Origin: Ceratotherium simum simum
Lineage: Eukaryota; Chordata; Mammalia; Perissodactyla; Rhinocerotidae
Direction: 5' to 3'
DNA length: 64,000 nt
Assembly: GCF_000283155.1 (NCBI RefSeq)
Contig: NW_004454177.1
Location: 20,862,304-20,926,303 of the forward strand
The position numbers and the translations under genes are program-made. The notes below the pieces were generated by a model, which saw nothing but the letters and a program-made list of their open reading frames with translations, had not been told where the DNA came from and did no database searches. Positions 11,402 to 24,689 of the stretch are shown piece after piece; positions within the stretch are counted from its first letter, which is position 1; each line of letters opens with the position of its first letter.

Positions 11402-11464
11402 CTCTTGTTTCCACAGCTTGAATGCATTTTCTTACAAAGTTGAAGCCCGCTTCATTCAAGTACA
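11402..11464 (-). CDS. ARHGAP42: ARHGAP42 exon: RhoGAP domain, first helix
   Basis: 63 bp: TG completing the split ATG codon, 20 codons, then one base; about residues 388-408. It reads [20 protein letters not shown]. This is helix A of the RhoGAP fold, ending just before the GLYR loop. Acceptor TTTCAG|TGTACT; donor GAG|gtcagt. Confidence 0.96.
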
Positions 11465-11809
11465 CTGAAAGGAAAAGAAAATCCTATTAAGTGTTTCTGC
11501 TGAACTTACATTCCCCCGTCAGATGGCTCTGTTGTTTCATGACTCAATGGCACAGTGGTTATTGAGCTTATCAAATATTTTGGTTAGCGTCTGAATTTTT
11601 ATTTTGGGGTAGAAGTAGAAGAGGGAAGTTCACATTCACCAAAATTATTATATCAATTTGCTTACTTAGAAACATAGATCCTTCACAGAAAGTAAATATG
11701 TTACATGGATCCCATCCATTTTTCCTAAAATTAGCATTATCCTTCACTACGTATTTTTCCAGATGATAGAAGCAAATGTGATAAGAGTAAACCTTTACTT
11801 TGTGTTAAT

Positions 11810-12005
11810 AACTATATTACAAAGCTATTCACATATTCTTTCCCATGGGATTCTCAAAACAACATTATGAAGTAGAGAGAAAGCTTTGCTATCTTAAGAT
11901 GATTCACTAGGTTGCTGAAAACTTCACTTTTCTTTGTTCTGAGATCTAGAGCCATATTCCAACTCAGGTCTCCTGAATTCAAGCCCAAGGTTCTTTCTAT
12001 TGCGT
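11810..12005 (-). repeat. MIR SINE remnant
   Basis: Reverse-complement MIR signals: GGGATTCTCAAAACAACATT, CAACTCAGGTCTCCTGAATT and AAGCCCAAGGTTCTTTC. Confidence 0.55.
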
Positions 12006-13294
12006 TTTGTACCATTTTCAAAATAATTCAAAATATGCTTAGTAAGTCCACTAAAAATCCCCCAAAGATTCTACATTATGAAATAGCAATTTATTTTCAT
12101 ATTTTTTGCCAGATTTTCTTTAAATCTCTTCTAATTTTCTTATGGTTTGGGGGCCAGATGAAATTAGATTACTTGTTAAAAGTGAAAGAATTTAAGAATA
12201 CTAACTAATGCACAGAGGAAAAACTCAAATGCTTTTTCGGTACTATAATGAAAATTTTCATCACGTGTGGTGGAGATATGATATTTTTTAATATTCCCAA
12301 ATAATAATACATGAAAACAATTCAAATCAATAAAACATTAAAACTGGTTTCCATTTAAAGACAATAGATTAAACACATTCATGTAGCTCAACACAGATCC
12401 ACAGATGAAAAATATATATCAAAAAATTATGCAAAAAAAATCAAGAAGGGGTACCAGCAACAGATGAAAGACTTTGAAAAAATCTTAGACATAGAAAACC
12501 ACTGAAACTGAATTGACTGAAAGGTTCGAGAAATCTGTTGCCCTAATTTATTAGGTGTTGTTAACTGAAAAAAGTAATCTATGGGACAGACAATATGACC
12601 CAATTTCTTAAAACGTAAAAATTTGAGGGTATGAATGTTTCTACTTTATAGAGGAAAAAACTCTAGAAAAATCGACGTAAACTGCAAGTAAAAAAGAAGA
12701 GGACAGAAAGTAGAAATTGTTGTTTTTATTCATTGGACTTTGAAACTGTCTGCTATTTAAAAAAAATTTAGTTCTTTAGAAATTAAAAAAAAAAATCAAT
12801 AGATGTAAAAATGTAAAATGCCAAAACTAAAATACATATTGCCACCAATAGGAAGTGGCTCATTTATTTCTGTGTCCTCAGTGCCCTAGGTCAAGTCAAC
12901 AGAACTCAGTGAATGCTCTGGATGAACTCAACAAATGAGATTTAATGCATTAAATAAGCGTCTTATTAGAGTTGACTACCTGCATGAGAGTGGAGCTCCT
13001 TTGGGACCCCAAGAAGGGACTGCTTGCTTCCAATAACCCAAAATGCCAAGCACAACATTATGCATTGAGATATTTAAAAATATTTATTGAACATCAATAT
13101 AAAGTGAATGGCGAGTTGAGGAACCAATTATTAATTTGCATTTTAAACTACAAAAACTGAGCCAAAAAATGCAACTCTAAGTAAAAATGATACACTAGCA
13201 TTTTTATATCAATTAAAACCAAGTTCCTTACATTTATAATGTTTGGTTTTTGAGGTCACATTGTTCAAATTTTCAATAAAAAAGATTAAAAGAT

Positions 13295-13590
13295 GGGGCC
13301 AGCCCCGTGGCTTAGTGGTTAAGGGTGTGCGCTCCGCTACTGGCGGCCCGGGTTCGGATCCTGGGCGCACACCGACGCACCGCTTCTCCGGCCACGCTGT
13401 GGCCGCATCCCACATACAGCAACTAGAAGGATGTGCAACTATGACATACAACTATCTACTGGGGCTTTGGGGAAAAAAAGGAAGGAGGATTGGCAATAGA
13501 TGTTAGCTCAGAGCCGGTCTTCCTCAGCAAAAAGAGGAGGATTAGCACGATGTTAGCTCAGGGCTGATCTTCCTCACACACACAAAAAAA
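13295..13590 (+). mobile_element. ERE SINE, long CAGCAACTAG class
   Basis: Has both the ACAGCAACTAGAAGGATGTG segment and the downstream GAGGATTGGCAATAGATGTT and TGATCTTCCTCAC tail, about 295 bp. Flanked by AAAAAGATTAAAAGA duplicates at 13279-13293 and 13588-13602 (approximate). Antisense to the gene. Confidence 0.93.
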
Positions 13591-14049
13591 AGATTAAAAG
13601 AAAGAGAAAACCATTTTTTAAAAATTTCAGTAAAAATTGCCCTTGGTAAAATGAATGAAGATAACTGTGATATATAAAAACAGAATTTTTTTAAGTATCC
13701 ATTTTGAGAAAAATAAGCAATAACCAGGCTATACCTTGAAGGTATACTGGGATATTTGGCAGCAATACCACAGTCTATTGTAATAAACCGATATCACAGA
13801 CTCATTATGAAGAATAAAATCTTACAGACATTCCAGTCTGACTGCCAGGTCGTTCCATGGGTGCTCCTGTCCTGATGTGCTCCATGGATCTTATGCTTTA
13901 GCTCTCTTCACAGGAGTAAATGAAACAATCAATTCAGAGATGTGGAAGAATATACTGAGCTGGCAAAAATAACCATGCATTTTGTTTTGTTTCCTTTGAA
14001 CACCCTTTGCTATTGTCTGAAAGAATACTGGGAGGTTCCATGGTGCAGA

Positions 14050-14260
14050 GATAGCGCCCAGCTTTGTTCAGAGTCAAGCCAACCTGGGGTTGGATCTCAG
14101 CTCTAGTATTTACTGCTGTATGAAGGGGAGTGTGCCTATTAACTTTTATGAACTCTAGTTCTTTCACATATAAAATGAGGGAAATAATAATACATAAGTT
14201 AAAGGGTTGTAGTACGATAAAGACAAAACCACCTGAAGCACTAAGAGCGCCAAACAATGG
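14050..14260 (+). repeat. MIR SINE remnant
   Basis: Plus-strand MIR: CAACCTGGGGTTGGATCTCA, GTATTTACTGCTGTATGAAG, CATATAAAATGAGGGAAATA and GTTAAAGGGTTGTAG. Confidence 0.7.
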
Positions 14261-14394
14261 AACAAACCTAATTAAATGCTAGTTTCCTTCTCCATGTGCT
14301 CCTGTCCACACATTACTGCGATATGAAGGAAAATACAAGAAGAAATGATAAAAGAAGTCAGTCATTATTCCTAACAAGATGAAAGAGACAGTAG

Positions 14395-14605
14395 TTACTC
14401 TCCCACTTATTAGCTGTATTACTGGACATAGTTTTAATCTCTCTGTGCCTCAGTTTCCTCTTCTATACAATAAGGATAATAGTAGTATCTTCTTCATAGG
14501 GCTCGTTACAAATGAAATACATTAACATTTGCAAAGCTCCTAGAATAGTGCTTGGAATTCAGTAAGTGCTACAGAATTGTTGGCTATTATCATCATCATC
14601 ATTAT
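14395..14605 (+). repeat. MIR SINE remnant
   Basis: Plus-strand MIR: CCACTTATTAGCTGTATTAC, TCTCTGTGCCTCAGTTTCCT, then a 3' end TAGTGCTTGGAATTCAGTAA with trailing TATTATCATCATCATC. Confidence 0.8.
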
Positions 14606-14989
14606 TGGCTAGAGGAGAATGTAAATATCCACATATGTAAATTACATCAACAAGGCATTCTTTGGGCATGGCTGAAGTCACTAGGGCTTGAGGAATTGTC
14701 TGCCAGGAGTGTTATTTTTCAAAGAGGCATACTATGTTACTTATTTTAAAAACATTTGGGGCCAGAACAATGGCCTGCTTCTTTAAACAAATGTAGATCA
14801 GGCATAAACCACTCAGGCCCTGTGAATCTAGCTGGCTACTGCAAAGATAACAAGTTGGATATTAAAAAATGTCCCTGTGCTATCATTATACTTCAATAAA
14901 TCACAATGAACAAACATATCCCTCACGGGAACTGAACAGACTGCAGTAGCCCGGGAGGACTGTTCACCCATACTTGCTGCCCCTTCCTG

Positions 14990-15320
14990 CAGGAAGACTA
15001 TGCTTCTCAGCTCCCTCAAAGACAGGCTTGGTCATGTGATGTGCACTAGCCAATGGAAGTTACAAAGGTCATTATCCAGCAGACACTAAGAGCCAGTATG
15101 TAGTTTGCCATGTTCTTTTCCCCTCCGGCATAAGATCAGCAATGATACAGAAAGAGGCTACTCCGTGAGCTTGGGTTCCAGAGTGAAAACTATGTATAAA
15201 AGAGACACAGCTGACCTGAATGGACAGCAGCATGATCCAGAAATGAACCTTCACTGTGGTAAGTCTCTGAGATTTGAGGATCATCTGTTACCACAGCATA
15301 ACCTGGCCAGTTCTGATTTA
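14990..15320 (+). mobile_element. probable MLT1-type (MaLR) solo LTR
   Basis: Contains TTGGTCATGTGATGTGCACT, GCCAATGGAAGTTA and the end-like segment GTAAGTCTCTGAGATTTGAG with CTGTTACCACAGCATAACCT, matching the order of landmarks in MLT1 LTRs. Assigned from memory; no internal region. Confidence 0.6.
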
Positions 15321-18118
15321 ATTATGTATAACAAACAGTTTGCTGTGGCAAAAAGGACTAAATGAAATTAAGCCAATCCCCCCAAAGTAACTTGTCCTTG
15401 CTTAATTGGAATATACCGGTTTTTTTGGCTACTGACTTGTCAATTCATACCAAAAGGCAGCAAAGGGCAGTAGTGGCAGCATCCATTCATAGTTGCCTTG
15501 CAAACTACTGTTCAACAATGCCTTCACTCAAGCACCCAGCAGTTTCTGCTGAGGTCTGAGGAGAAGAGGTCAACGTGGCTGAAACAAGCTACAGCGTGCA
15601 CTGTCTCCCAGCGGCTATGTTAAGAGGCAATCATAAGGAGAGCTGTTTCTGAGACACGTCAGGGGCAGTAACATTCTGTAAAGGAAAACGAGCAACCTTC
15701 CAAAGCCATGAAAGGATTACTACACTTAATGTCAGGGCTAATGAGAATTCAACAAAATTGGTTCTCTCTAGCTTTAAAAAGAAAAACTGGGAATTCCTTA
15801 GTGTTTAAATGAAATGTCAGTGGAAACAGTTCTTACTAAATCAAATCACACCATTAAAGGCTGATAATTTACCATAATTCTCTTTTAGCAGAGGACAAGG
15901 TACTCCTGCTACAACAGTAGAGAGCGGAGCATACCCATCCTACATGGTAGAAATACGGATTGCTGAGTCAGGGCTCAGAGAAGACAGCCAATAAGTGCTT
16001 ACTGATTCATGGCTTGCTAGTTATTGGTTTGTAGCTGGCTTGCTCAAGTACCCTCTCTGATGGCTTGTACAAAGGTTAGAGCTTCTCAGCTAACAGAAGC
16101 CACGTTCGTCAACTCCTCCCCAGGGCCCCTACGCCCTGTATCTCCCTCTTACAGAGAGGACCTGAGGGATATATGCAGAATACAACTACCACCAAATTCC
16201 CAGGAATTGAAATCCTATAATATTAATGATACTTGGTTTTCCGGGGGAGAAGCAGAAGACAGGCTAACTTAAAGAACTTAATTTATTCAATCAAAAGTTC
16301 AGTGCAAACATTATTTTTTCCTCTGGAAACTATTCAGGGCTAAAGCTTTCATTGAATCCCAACTAAAGTTTCCACACGGCAGTTTAGCAGCAAGAAAGCT
16401 ATCAATCTCAACAGAATTCAAACAGCCATGAGGAAAAGAAAAAGAATAGTCTTCCACACAGCTAACAAAGCACAAGTCCTGTACCTTCAATTTCCCAGTA
16501 ATTAAAAACCCAGCATGTCCTTACAGATGTAATCTACTTGGCCTTACAGTACATTCTCAGGGTTGACAAAACAAAGCAACACTTGTCTTTAATTTCTAAT
16601 TCACTTTTCTAATCTGCCACTTCAGATTAAAAGGTCCCTTATCATAGACAACTAATATCATACTATATGTGGCTTGAAAGAAACAGAAAAAAGAAATGAG
16701 TGCATTTATTGGTGTTCATGATACCCATAGGACCTTTTCTCTTCTCCCTAAAGGATGAGCAGTTAACTCTCCACAGCCCTGGCCCAAATCGTTCCTTTTT
16801 CCTGCTCTGCCCATAAAGAGCACTTGAGCTATGACCCTCCTCCTGGGTCTCAGTAATGGAAACAAAACTATATTTGATCAGAGGCCTGGGGGAGGATGTG
16901 GTGAAGGAGGAGGATGTAACCTAGGAACGTCTGAGAACTTCCAGAACTAAACTATCTAAACAGCAGTACGAATATCAAAAACATTCATGACAGATGGCAA
17001 TTGCCTAGGATAAGAATGAGCTTCATTTTTCTGTTTATTTTTGGGAAAACACATTCCTTAGGCACACATGTGTTTCATACACTGAAACAAACAGTGGCAG
17101 AAATTTAGAAATTTTGCTGGGAAATTTTGAAATTATCTTCTGGTCCAATCCCTTTGATTTTGTACGTGAGGACGGAATGTTAGGAGACTTTGTCACTACA
17201 CAGTCAAATAGTGACTTTTATTAGCAGAAACATCATTTGAAAGGACTTCCTTTTTCCTATTCACAATACCTGCAATAAAGCAGATGCACAATGGTACACT
17301 GTTGAATTGAGTTGCATGAGAGAATTAGAACTAAGTACCCTTTCTTTCACAAGTCTCACTTTCTCTAGACCAAGGGTAGAAGGACCAGATGGAAAGCCAT
17401 CACACAAAATTTATGTTTGAGTGGGACAAGGCTCAGGATACCAACAGAGAATGTCAAAGAAAGCCTAGGAAAAATGCCAACCGTCTCTGCCCCAGCTAAC
17501 AACTAGTTCCAACGTGGGAATCTTGGGACAGAAAAGGTATGTCAAGGAAGATAATTTGTTTCTTTGAAAGATGAGCTTAAATGGCAGAATTATGAAGAAA
17601 TATTGGTGAGCTCTTCTTTAACAAAACATCCCCAATGGCATGGTTTGAGGAACAGTTTAGTTCTAACCTTAACTGAATAACATCTGTTTAATATTGATGC
17701 CAGACATTACTACTCTCAAAATACATTCATTCCCAAAGTCCTGTAATTTCAAGAAAAGAATATTGTGGCATATTTTACAACCAGAAAAGTATTTGTGGAT
17801 TCAATACCCTATAACTGACCAATACTTTAGTTCTTTTACTTGATGCCTTTTTCGTTAAGATGAGTCAAAACTTTCCTTCTCTATTGAATTACTTCAGTCT
17901 CAATTTATGGCATCTATACTCAAAACAGTAAATTAAGGGAAACTTTTTCATGTTAGGCTTGTAAAGAGAGTCTCATTACTCCATAGTCACAGCATAGTTT
18001 TACTCTTCATTTCATGGCATATGTTCTCTGTATATTCACAATATTTTAGGAAACTAGATAGTTCTTACTCTGCTGCTTTTAGGGTTTGCAGTGAAAGAAC
18101 TGATGTTATACTACTTTT

Positions 18119-18353
18119 TTGTGTGTGTGTGAGGAAGATCAGCCCTGAGCTAACATCTATGACAATCCACCTCTTTTTTTGCTGAGGAAGACTGGCCCTG
18201 AGCTAACATCTGTGCCCATCTTCCTCCATTTTATATGGGATGCCACCACAGCATGGCCTGACAAGCGGTGCGTCGCCACGCGCCCGGGATCCGAACCCGG
18301 GCCGCCAGCAGTGGAGTGCAAGCACTGAACCACTACATCATGAGGCCGGCCCC
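18119..18353 (-). mobile_element. ERE SINE, the only copy sense to ARHGAP42
   Basis: Reverse-complement ERE of the CATATAAAGTGG class. It starts with a T run and GTGTGTGTGTGAGGAAGATC and ends GAGGCCGGCCCC. The duplication TATACTACTTTT flanks it perfectly (18107-18118 and 18354-18365), so it is fairly young. Confidence 0.95.
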
Positions 18354-21300
18354 TATACTACTTTTAATGGTTGACACTCAAAATAAAGTTTTACCTGAGT
18401 TTTATATCTTACCATTGTAAGCTTCATTACTATCTTCAACAGTTCAAAAACACAAATATATTCCATACAAAACTAATTTTCCAAAGGATAACAAGAGTAT
18501 TTTAAGATAAACAGAACCCATATGAATTACCAAGTCTATAAAGAAGCACTTCTCAAGGTGGCAAATGAATCAAGGCCAGCACTGGTTTCAAATACCAAGT
18601 GTGAGAGAGGTTACAGACTGAAATTGACATAGTGCCACTTTTGACAGGAATCAAATGTCAAAAAGGGACACACATATCTCAAAAAACATGATGATGCATA
18701 GAAAAGTGGTGGAAGGGGCGAACACAAAGAAAGATATAAGCTGCTCTGAACTCATCACGTGATGAGCTCGCATGATTTATTCAAGACTGAAGAAAGAGGT
18801 CTGACAACTTCACCATCACTGGAATATAATTCTGAATTGAAACAAATAAAATTCTGGACACGTCACTAGAAGAAAACATAATGCTGCTCTTAAGGTAGCA
18901 GGACCACGTGCCTGAATCTGGAATACTGTCTAGTGTTCAGCTACATCCTATGAGTCATTAAATCACTAGAAAAACAGTGGTTGATAAGACACATAGTAAA
19001 AGAGGAAAAGAGGAAAATTATAGCCTGAGCAAGAGATTCAAGGTACCATTAACAAATTTTAGGCCTTAATGTAGTAGAATATTCAAAATTACATGCAAAA
19101 AAATTAAATTCTGAGGACCTGGAAAGCCCCTCAACCAGTCTAAGAGGCAGGTCATTTCAGGGAAACGAACTTTACTGCATGCTGAATTGAGGAATATTGA
19201 GAAAGCCTTGCTCATGCAAGCTGGTAAAACCAAAAAGTCCAGCCCATAGTAGCAGGGAGCTTAGTTCCAGAAGGTGCATTCAATCCTGTGCCTCAGTTAG
19301 TCAGAGTTTCTTTTACTGGTGGCACATGCCACAGTCCTGACTTTTCAACAGAGTGGTGATTAGGTTTGCGTAAGCAAATTTGAATCTCCAAGAATGCATA
19401 AAAACAACCAAAAACAAGTGTAATTTTGGAAAGGTTGGCTTTATGCCCATATAGGAAGACTTTTGAAATCACTACCCAATTTTATGTATAATTTATCTAG
19501 AATGTTTAGAACTTAAAGGGGTATTAATCTCTGCATTTATAAGCCAATTTACTAGATAACAGAAGTTGCCAGGTATTTAGAAAGAATCACAAATTTGTCT
19601 TATTAGGGTGTTGCATTTGGGAGAAGGAAATTTAGTAGTTTTGTAATTTTAACTTGATGTGTTTAAAGAAGCTTGACTGATTAAATGTATAAACGGGAAT
19701 TCTATCAAATTTATAAAAAAATAAAGTGAAAATGACTTATTTTTTAAAATTAGCATATTTATAAATAAAATCTGTATGTTGATTAAAAATGGGCTTAAAG
19801 AAAAAATATAGCTTAAGATAAAAATAGAGCTTAAAACTAAGGTTAAGATTTATAAATTCAAGTACTACATATTAATAAAGCAAAGGTAATTGTACTATTC
19901 CTTTCTATGATCAAAATCTCCCCTTGAGCAATAAAAGCCTACCTGCACTAAGAATAAGAAGAAGAGCAAACAAGTGCCGAGCCCACATCTCACAGAAGGC
20001 CTGTATTGAGTACTACGGAGAAGGGGAGATGGGTTCTGCCACAAGGAGCTCAGATAACTGGGTAGGAAACTAACACATCATACCAAAAGCCAGAGTGTGA
20101 GAAATGATACAAACACACGGGCTCTAGGACAGCTATTTTCCGGAAAAAAACCCCATTTTATAACTACAAATGGTGGCAGAGTGATGTTTCAGGTAGTTAA
20201 GACTATAAGAAAGCTGATTTCCAGAAGAGTGAGTCTTTACTGAATAAAGAAGCACATTCTCCTTCCATCACAGCGTAAGTACATTTGACAACTTTCTCAT
20301 TCAAATTTCCTAGTTATGATAGAAACCCTAGTTCCAGAGGTACATTGATTATCAAATATATTCTGATTGACTTGACCATGTCCCCACTCAAAAGCCTTAT
20401 TAAATACCATATATAGGTTCAGTTATTTTCCAAGAAGGATTCGTCCTTGGGTAGTTCATTCGAATTTGAAAGGACTATCTTTATACTGGATATGAACAAA
20501 TGAAACCAATGTTAGAAAACACATTTCAAACTTTACTCAAGTGCAAATTACTCAACACATTACTTTTTAGGTATAGAATGAACATTCAATATTTGCAAAT
20601 TCTTATCTGTTGGCTAATGTTTCTGTGATTAGATAAAAATGTGCAATAAAAGATTTTATACTAATCACTCTTGATTAGCAATAAAAAAAGAAATGCAAGA
20701 ATAAAACTGGAAATTTTTTTAAATCTTTAATATTAACCTTTTAAATCATGCATTTTGTTTTGATAATTTCTGAAATTAATCACTAGGAAGCATTTCATTC
20801 AGTTGAAAGAATGGGCTTTTTCACACACTCAATATTTATGACTTTCAAGTGGTACTTTCCCAGTTTTTATCTTTACTCCATTCCAACTTGTATTTTAATA
20901 GCAGTTTAAAAGTCAGGATTATTATTAAGTCTGTTTTAAAAATAAATTTAGATGTCATGAGAGAAAGTCCATTGAGTTAAATAAAACTTGAAATTGCTTT
21001 AAAAGATACACATATAACCTTAGAAACAAATATATAAACTAACTTTAAACATCAAATAATCTGCCTACATCAAGTACATATGAAAACATACTAAACTAAC
21101 CAAGGATAAAACGTGGCAAGAAGGTGGCAGATGATTAAAGAGGACTCAGAATGTGATGGAAAACACAAAATGTGTTTGTTAAGAATGGTTTGATACTAAG
21201 GATTCAGTAATAACACAGCGACAACATGTTTTCCTACACATCCCATGTGTTATGACAATGCCCTTATTCTCCACATTCTTGGGCACAATGTCCTATAACC

Positions 21301-21382
21301 AGGACAAAGTGATCACGTCTTCAGTCTTGTAAACTTGAGCAGGGAAAATAAGATTAAGAAGCCCTCTACTACCATAAAAAAG

Positions 21383-21405
21383 ATATATATATATATATAT
21401 ATATA
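21383..21405. repeat. AT microsatellite
   Basis: About 11 AT units, 290 bp downstream of the 40-bp exon's low edge in plus coordinates. Confidence 0.9.
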
Positions 21406-21690
21406 AAAACAAATATTGACTGCCTCTAATGTCTTTCGGATAAAACAAGGTACGTACCTATGAGTAAATAAACAACAAAGAAATAAAAATTAATTGTGGT
21501 TACTATAATACCAGTAGTCAGTGATTTTAACATGAGAAACTTTGAACGAACATTTCAAATTCGCTGCACCATCAGATCAATAGTATGTTACTATTATTTT
21601 CCCAGAGTTAACTCTTAATATCACGTAATAACTTTGTTATCACAAAATAACTATGTGATAAAATTTTAAATAATTATTAAAATGACTTAC

Positions 21691-21730
21691 TTTCTTCTTT
21701 CTTGCTAATAATAGCAGGCAGGGTGTAAAT
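21691..21730 (-). CDS. ARHGAP42: ARHGAP42 40-bp exon: PH-RhoGAP linker
   Basis: A very short exon of 40 bp encoding IYTLPAIISKKEE plus one base of the next methionine codon, about residues 375-387. It joins the PH domain to the RhoGAP domain. Its second codon is a tyrosine that falls at 376 in my numbering, the position reported as a Src phosphorylation site that activates the GAP (recalled, not checked). Acceptor TTTTTTAG|ATTTAC has a good pyrimidine run; donor AAA|gtaagt is near-perfect. Skipping would shift the frame, since 40 is not a multiple of three. Confidence 0.93.
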
Positions 21731-23366
21731 CTAAAAAACAAGGGAAGTCAGTCAATCACTTGCAGTTAATGACCCCACACAGAAGATTACCTGGGTGATG
21801 TTGGTACAATGACACACAAAGGAGGGGATCTTAATTTCAAGCTTCTACAACTGCTGGATCCACAGCATCTTCTTCCCACCCTGTCAACCAACCTTGCCTC
21901 CCACTCTTCTCCATCCCTGGCTGACCTGCCCTGGCCCAAGTTCTACCCCTTTCAGTCTAATTTATGAGTCTCATTCTATTCCCCAACATGATGCATAATA
22001 TCCCTTCTTCCAGAAGTATCTCATGATGGATTTCACCTGACTGCTCCTTCCTCAAATCATCTGCTTAGTGTTTTGTTCTCAACGTGAACAGTCCTAACTT
22101 GTACCTGCTGAGCTATCACACTTGTCTTCTAAATTTGCTCTAGGTCAGGGCTTGCCTCTCAACTATTAGTGGTGAAGAGTCAAGTTTTGTTTTTAATTTT
22201 TCATCTGTCATTGACTGACATTTTTATAAATTACAATAATATTAAAATATAATAAACATAATAAAAAATAGACGCAGAATCCAAATTTTTATTATTAAAT
22301 TCAACACGTGCAAAATGACTGCTTCAAATTGCTATACAATTTTCCAGATGGTTAATCATAATTTCTGCACTCATATTACTGTGGTCTGGTAACAGTTTGA
22401 GGGATGGCCTTAAAACCTTAAAACACACTTTGTATAGCTCTGTTGTACATAGGTATTTTGAGCAAGATTGCTCACAGGTTCTTTGACATCTAAAGGATAG
22501 TTCTCAAGGGACAGGATGGGGCCTGCTATTTGCTCTGTGTGCTCATCCCTCTAACCATCTAATGTAGTTGTCTTCATAAAGAAAACAGGCAGTGATCAAT
22601 GATTTATTTCCTTTTTTACGTAAGCCTCTCTAATAATTTTAAGTAAATTATCATGCCAACATCAAAATAACTATTAGAAAAATGGGGATATGTAGGGCTG
22701 GCCTTGTGGCATAGCGGTTAAGTTGGGAGCGCTCTGCTTCAGCAGCCCGGGGTTCACAGATTCAGATCCTGGGCGCGGGTCTACCCCACTCATCAAGCCA
22801 TGATGTGGCAGTGACCCACACACAAAACAGAGGAGGACTGGCACAGATGTTAGCTCAAGGCCAATCTTCCTCACTTAAAAAAAAGAAAGAAAGAAAGAAA
22901 AATGGGGATATGGATAGAGGTGAAAATGTCAAGCCACAGGCAGTTTCATCAAAGAAGACTTTTAAACAAGGGTCTAGATTACAGGACTCGCTCTTATCCT
23001 GAATCTTGATCGTCATGCTGATCATAACGCCCAGCACGGGGCTTGCAAAGAATGGGGACGCAATAATTATTAGCTGAAAAAAATAATCCAATCAGTGCAG
23101 CAAAATTAATGATCATAAGTAATTTTTTAAAAAGTAATTTTAGGGTTTTAAATTAGTCCTGGAAGTCCCCCTGAGAAACAAATTACAAAGTTGGTGCTAC
23201 GTGCTAGTGGGTGAGATCATACTAGGAAAACAGTAAGAGTCTCTACTTCTCTGATTTGCTATTTAATATTTTCAAATACACTACAGACATATACAAAAAT
23301 TTCAGACGTACTTTGTACTTATTAGAACAACAAAACCTAAATTATAGAATGCGTCATTATTCTTAC
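21731..23366 (-). other. intron, 1.6 kb
   Basis: Holds an old ERE at 22695-22895. The pyrimidine-rich stretch 21840-22150 resembles a worn L2 but I cannot confirm it. Confidence 0.75.
22695..22895 (+). mobile_element. ERE SINE, older short class
   Basis: Head GGGCTGGCCTTGTGGCATAG; body with CACTCATCAAGCCATGATGT and CACACAAAACAGAGGAGGAC; tail of AAAG units. The 17-bp duplication AGAAAAATGGGGATATG occurs at 22676-22692 and 22896-22912. Shorter body than the other classes. Confidence 0.93.
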
Positions 23367-23445
23367 CGGTTCCTTGCCATCCATGGCTTCAAGCCAGAGC
23401 TTCCGATTAGCTTCTGAGAAGGCCTGCAACGTGATGATCCCATGC
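23367..23445 (-). CDS. ARHGAP42: ARHGAP42 exon: PH domain, C-terminal helix
   Basis: 79 bp: one base completing an arginine codon, then 26 codons to a phase-0 end, about residues 349-374. The translation is [20 protein letters not shown] followed by MDGKEP. It ends the PH domain with the conserved C-terminal helix, including the near-invariant PH tryptophan in [10 protein letters not shown]. Acceptor AATAG|GCATGG; donor CCG|gtaaga. Confidence 0.97.
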
Positions 23446-23671
23446 CTATTAAAAACAAATATTTTATATATCCAATTTATTCCTGTTATGCCTTTACACA
23501 TTATTTTTTTTTAATTCTTAGTTAACAATAAAGGTAAAATCTGAAGAAAAAGCAGGAAAGATAAAAAAGAAATGAAAAGAGAGAAAAGCTAGAGAGAGAA
23601 GAAAAAAGAAGAAATTATAAAATGAAAAGAACAAGACTGACCTTCAGACACCTTCCAGAAAAATCACTGTA

Positions 23672-23691
23672 GGGACACACACACACACACA
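23672..23691. repeat. AC microsatellite
   Basis: About 10 AC units. Confidence 0.85.
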
Positions 23692-23912
23692 AATATTTTA
23701 ATTCTCATGATTGCAGTTGGTAAAATCATTAAGTGTTTTAGGTAAAAGGCTGTCTGAAGGAGGCTAGTTTCAAACTATTTCCCCTAATAAGACCAAAAAG
23801 GATGACAAAGCTACCTTCACCAAAGTTCAAAACCACCTAAACACTCTATAATATGAGAATGATTATGACCCCAATGTGGTACAATCTAGTCACTAAAAAT
23901 AATTACGATGAG

Positions 23913-24150
23913 GCGCCAGCCCAGTGGCATAGTGGTTAAGTTTGCAAGCTCCACTGTGGCGGCCCGGGGCTCGGATCCCGGGCGCACACCAATGCACCAC
24001 TTGTCAAGCCATGCTGTGGTGGTGTCCCATATAAAGTGGAGGAAGATGGGCACGGATGTTAGCCCAGGGCCAGTCTTTCTCAGCAAAAAAGAGGAGGATT
24101 GGCGACAGATGTTAGCTCAGGGCTAATCTTCCTCACAAAAAAAATAAATA
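23913..24150 (+). mobile_element. ERE SINE
   Basis: CATATAAAGTGG class with head GCCAGCCCAGTGGCATAGTG. Flanked by the near-perfect duplication AAAAATAATTACGATGAG / AAAAATAATTATGATGAG (about 23894-23912 and 24151-24168). Confidence 0.94.
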
Positions 24151-24689
24151 AAAAATAATTATGATGAGTATACAGCAATATGGAAAGTCTCATGCTGTAA
24201 TTAGTTAATTATTAAGAAGATACTAAATCCAGTGTTTTATCTACATAATGATCACAATGTTAAAATTAATTCATTTAAAAACAATTTTCTCCCATGCACT
24301 CATTCTGAAGTAGTTACTTGATGATGTTCTTCAAGAGAGAAAAGAGTGAGTAAAAGGGAGGAGGAAACTAACATAAGAGAGAAAAAGATATGAAATCCAG
24401 AAACAGTGAAATTAACCTAGTTAACTGTGCAGATTGTCCAGAAAATAAATTTAAATAGGAAATTAGAGGGCCCTGTAAAGAGGTATACATTGAGAAGGAA
24501 ATTTCATCTGAATACTGTATGATTAAAAACCCAGAATGATTTAAATCTGTGAAAAAGGCATGTATCTCTTTTGTAAACAGGAAAACAGATCATTAGACTG
24601 ACAGAAAAAGGAAACGGGTATATCAAGATCAAGATAATTTGATCTTGGAGAATTTAAGCCAGGGTAACAATATCAATAATAAAATAACA

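Larger units (their letters stand above)
11465..21690 (-). other. intron, 10.2 kb, largest wholly inside the window
   Basis: Separates the linker exon from the first RhoGAP exon. The 3' half (in transcript sense) has MIRs, an ERE and a probable MLT1-type LTR between 11.8 and 15.3 kb. From about 15.6 to 21.7 kb I see only one ERE (18119-18353) and an AT microsatellite (21383-21405), so this half is markedly repeat-poor. Some of it could be conserved regulatory sequence (inference). Confidence 0.75.
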
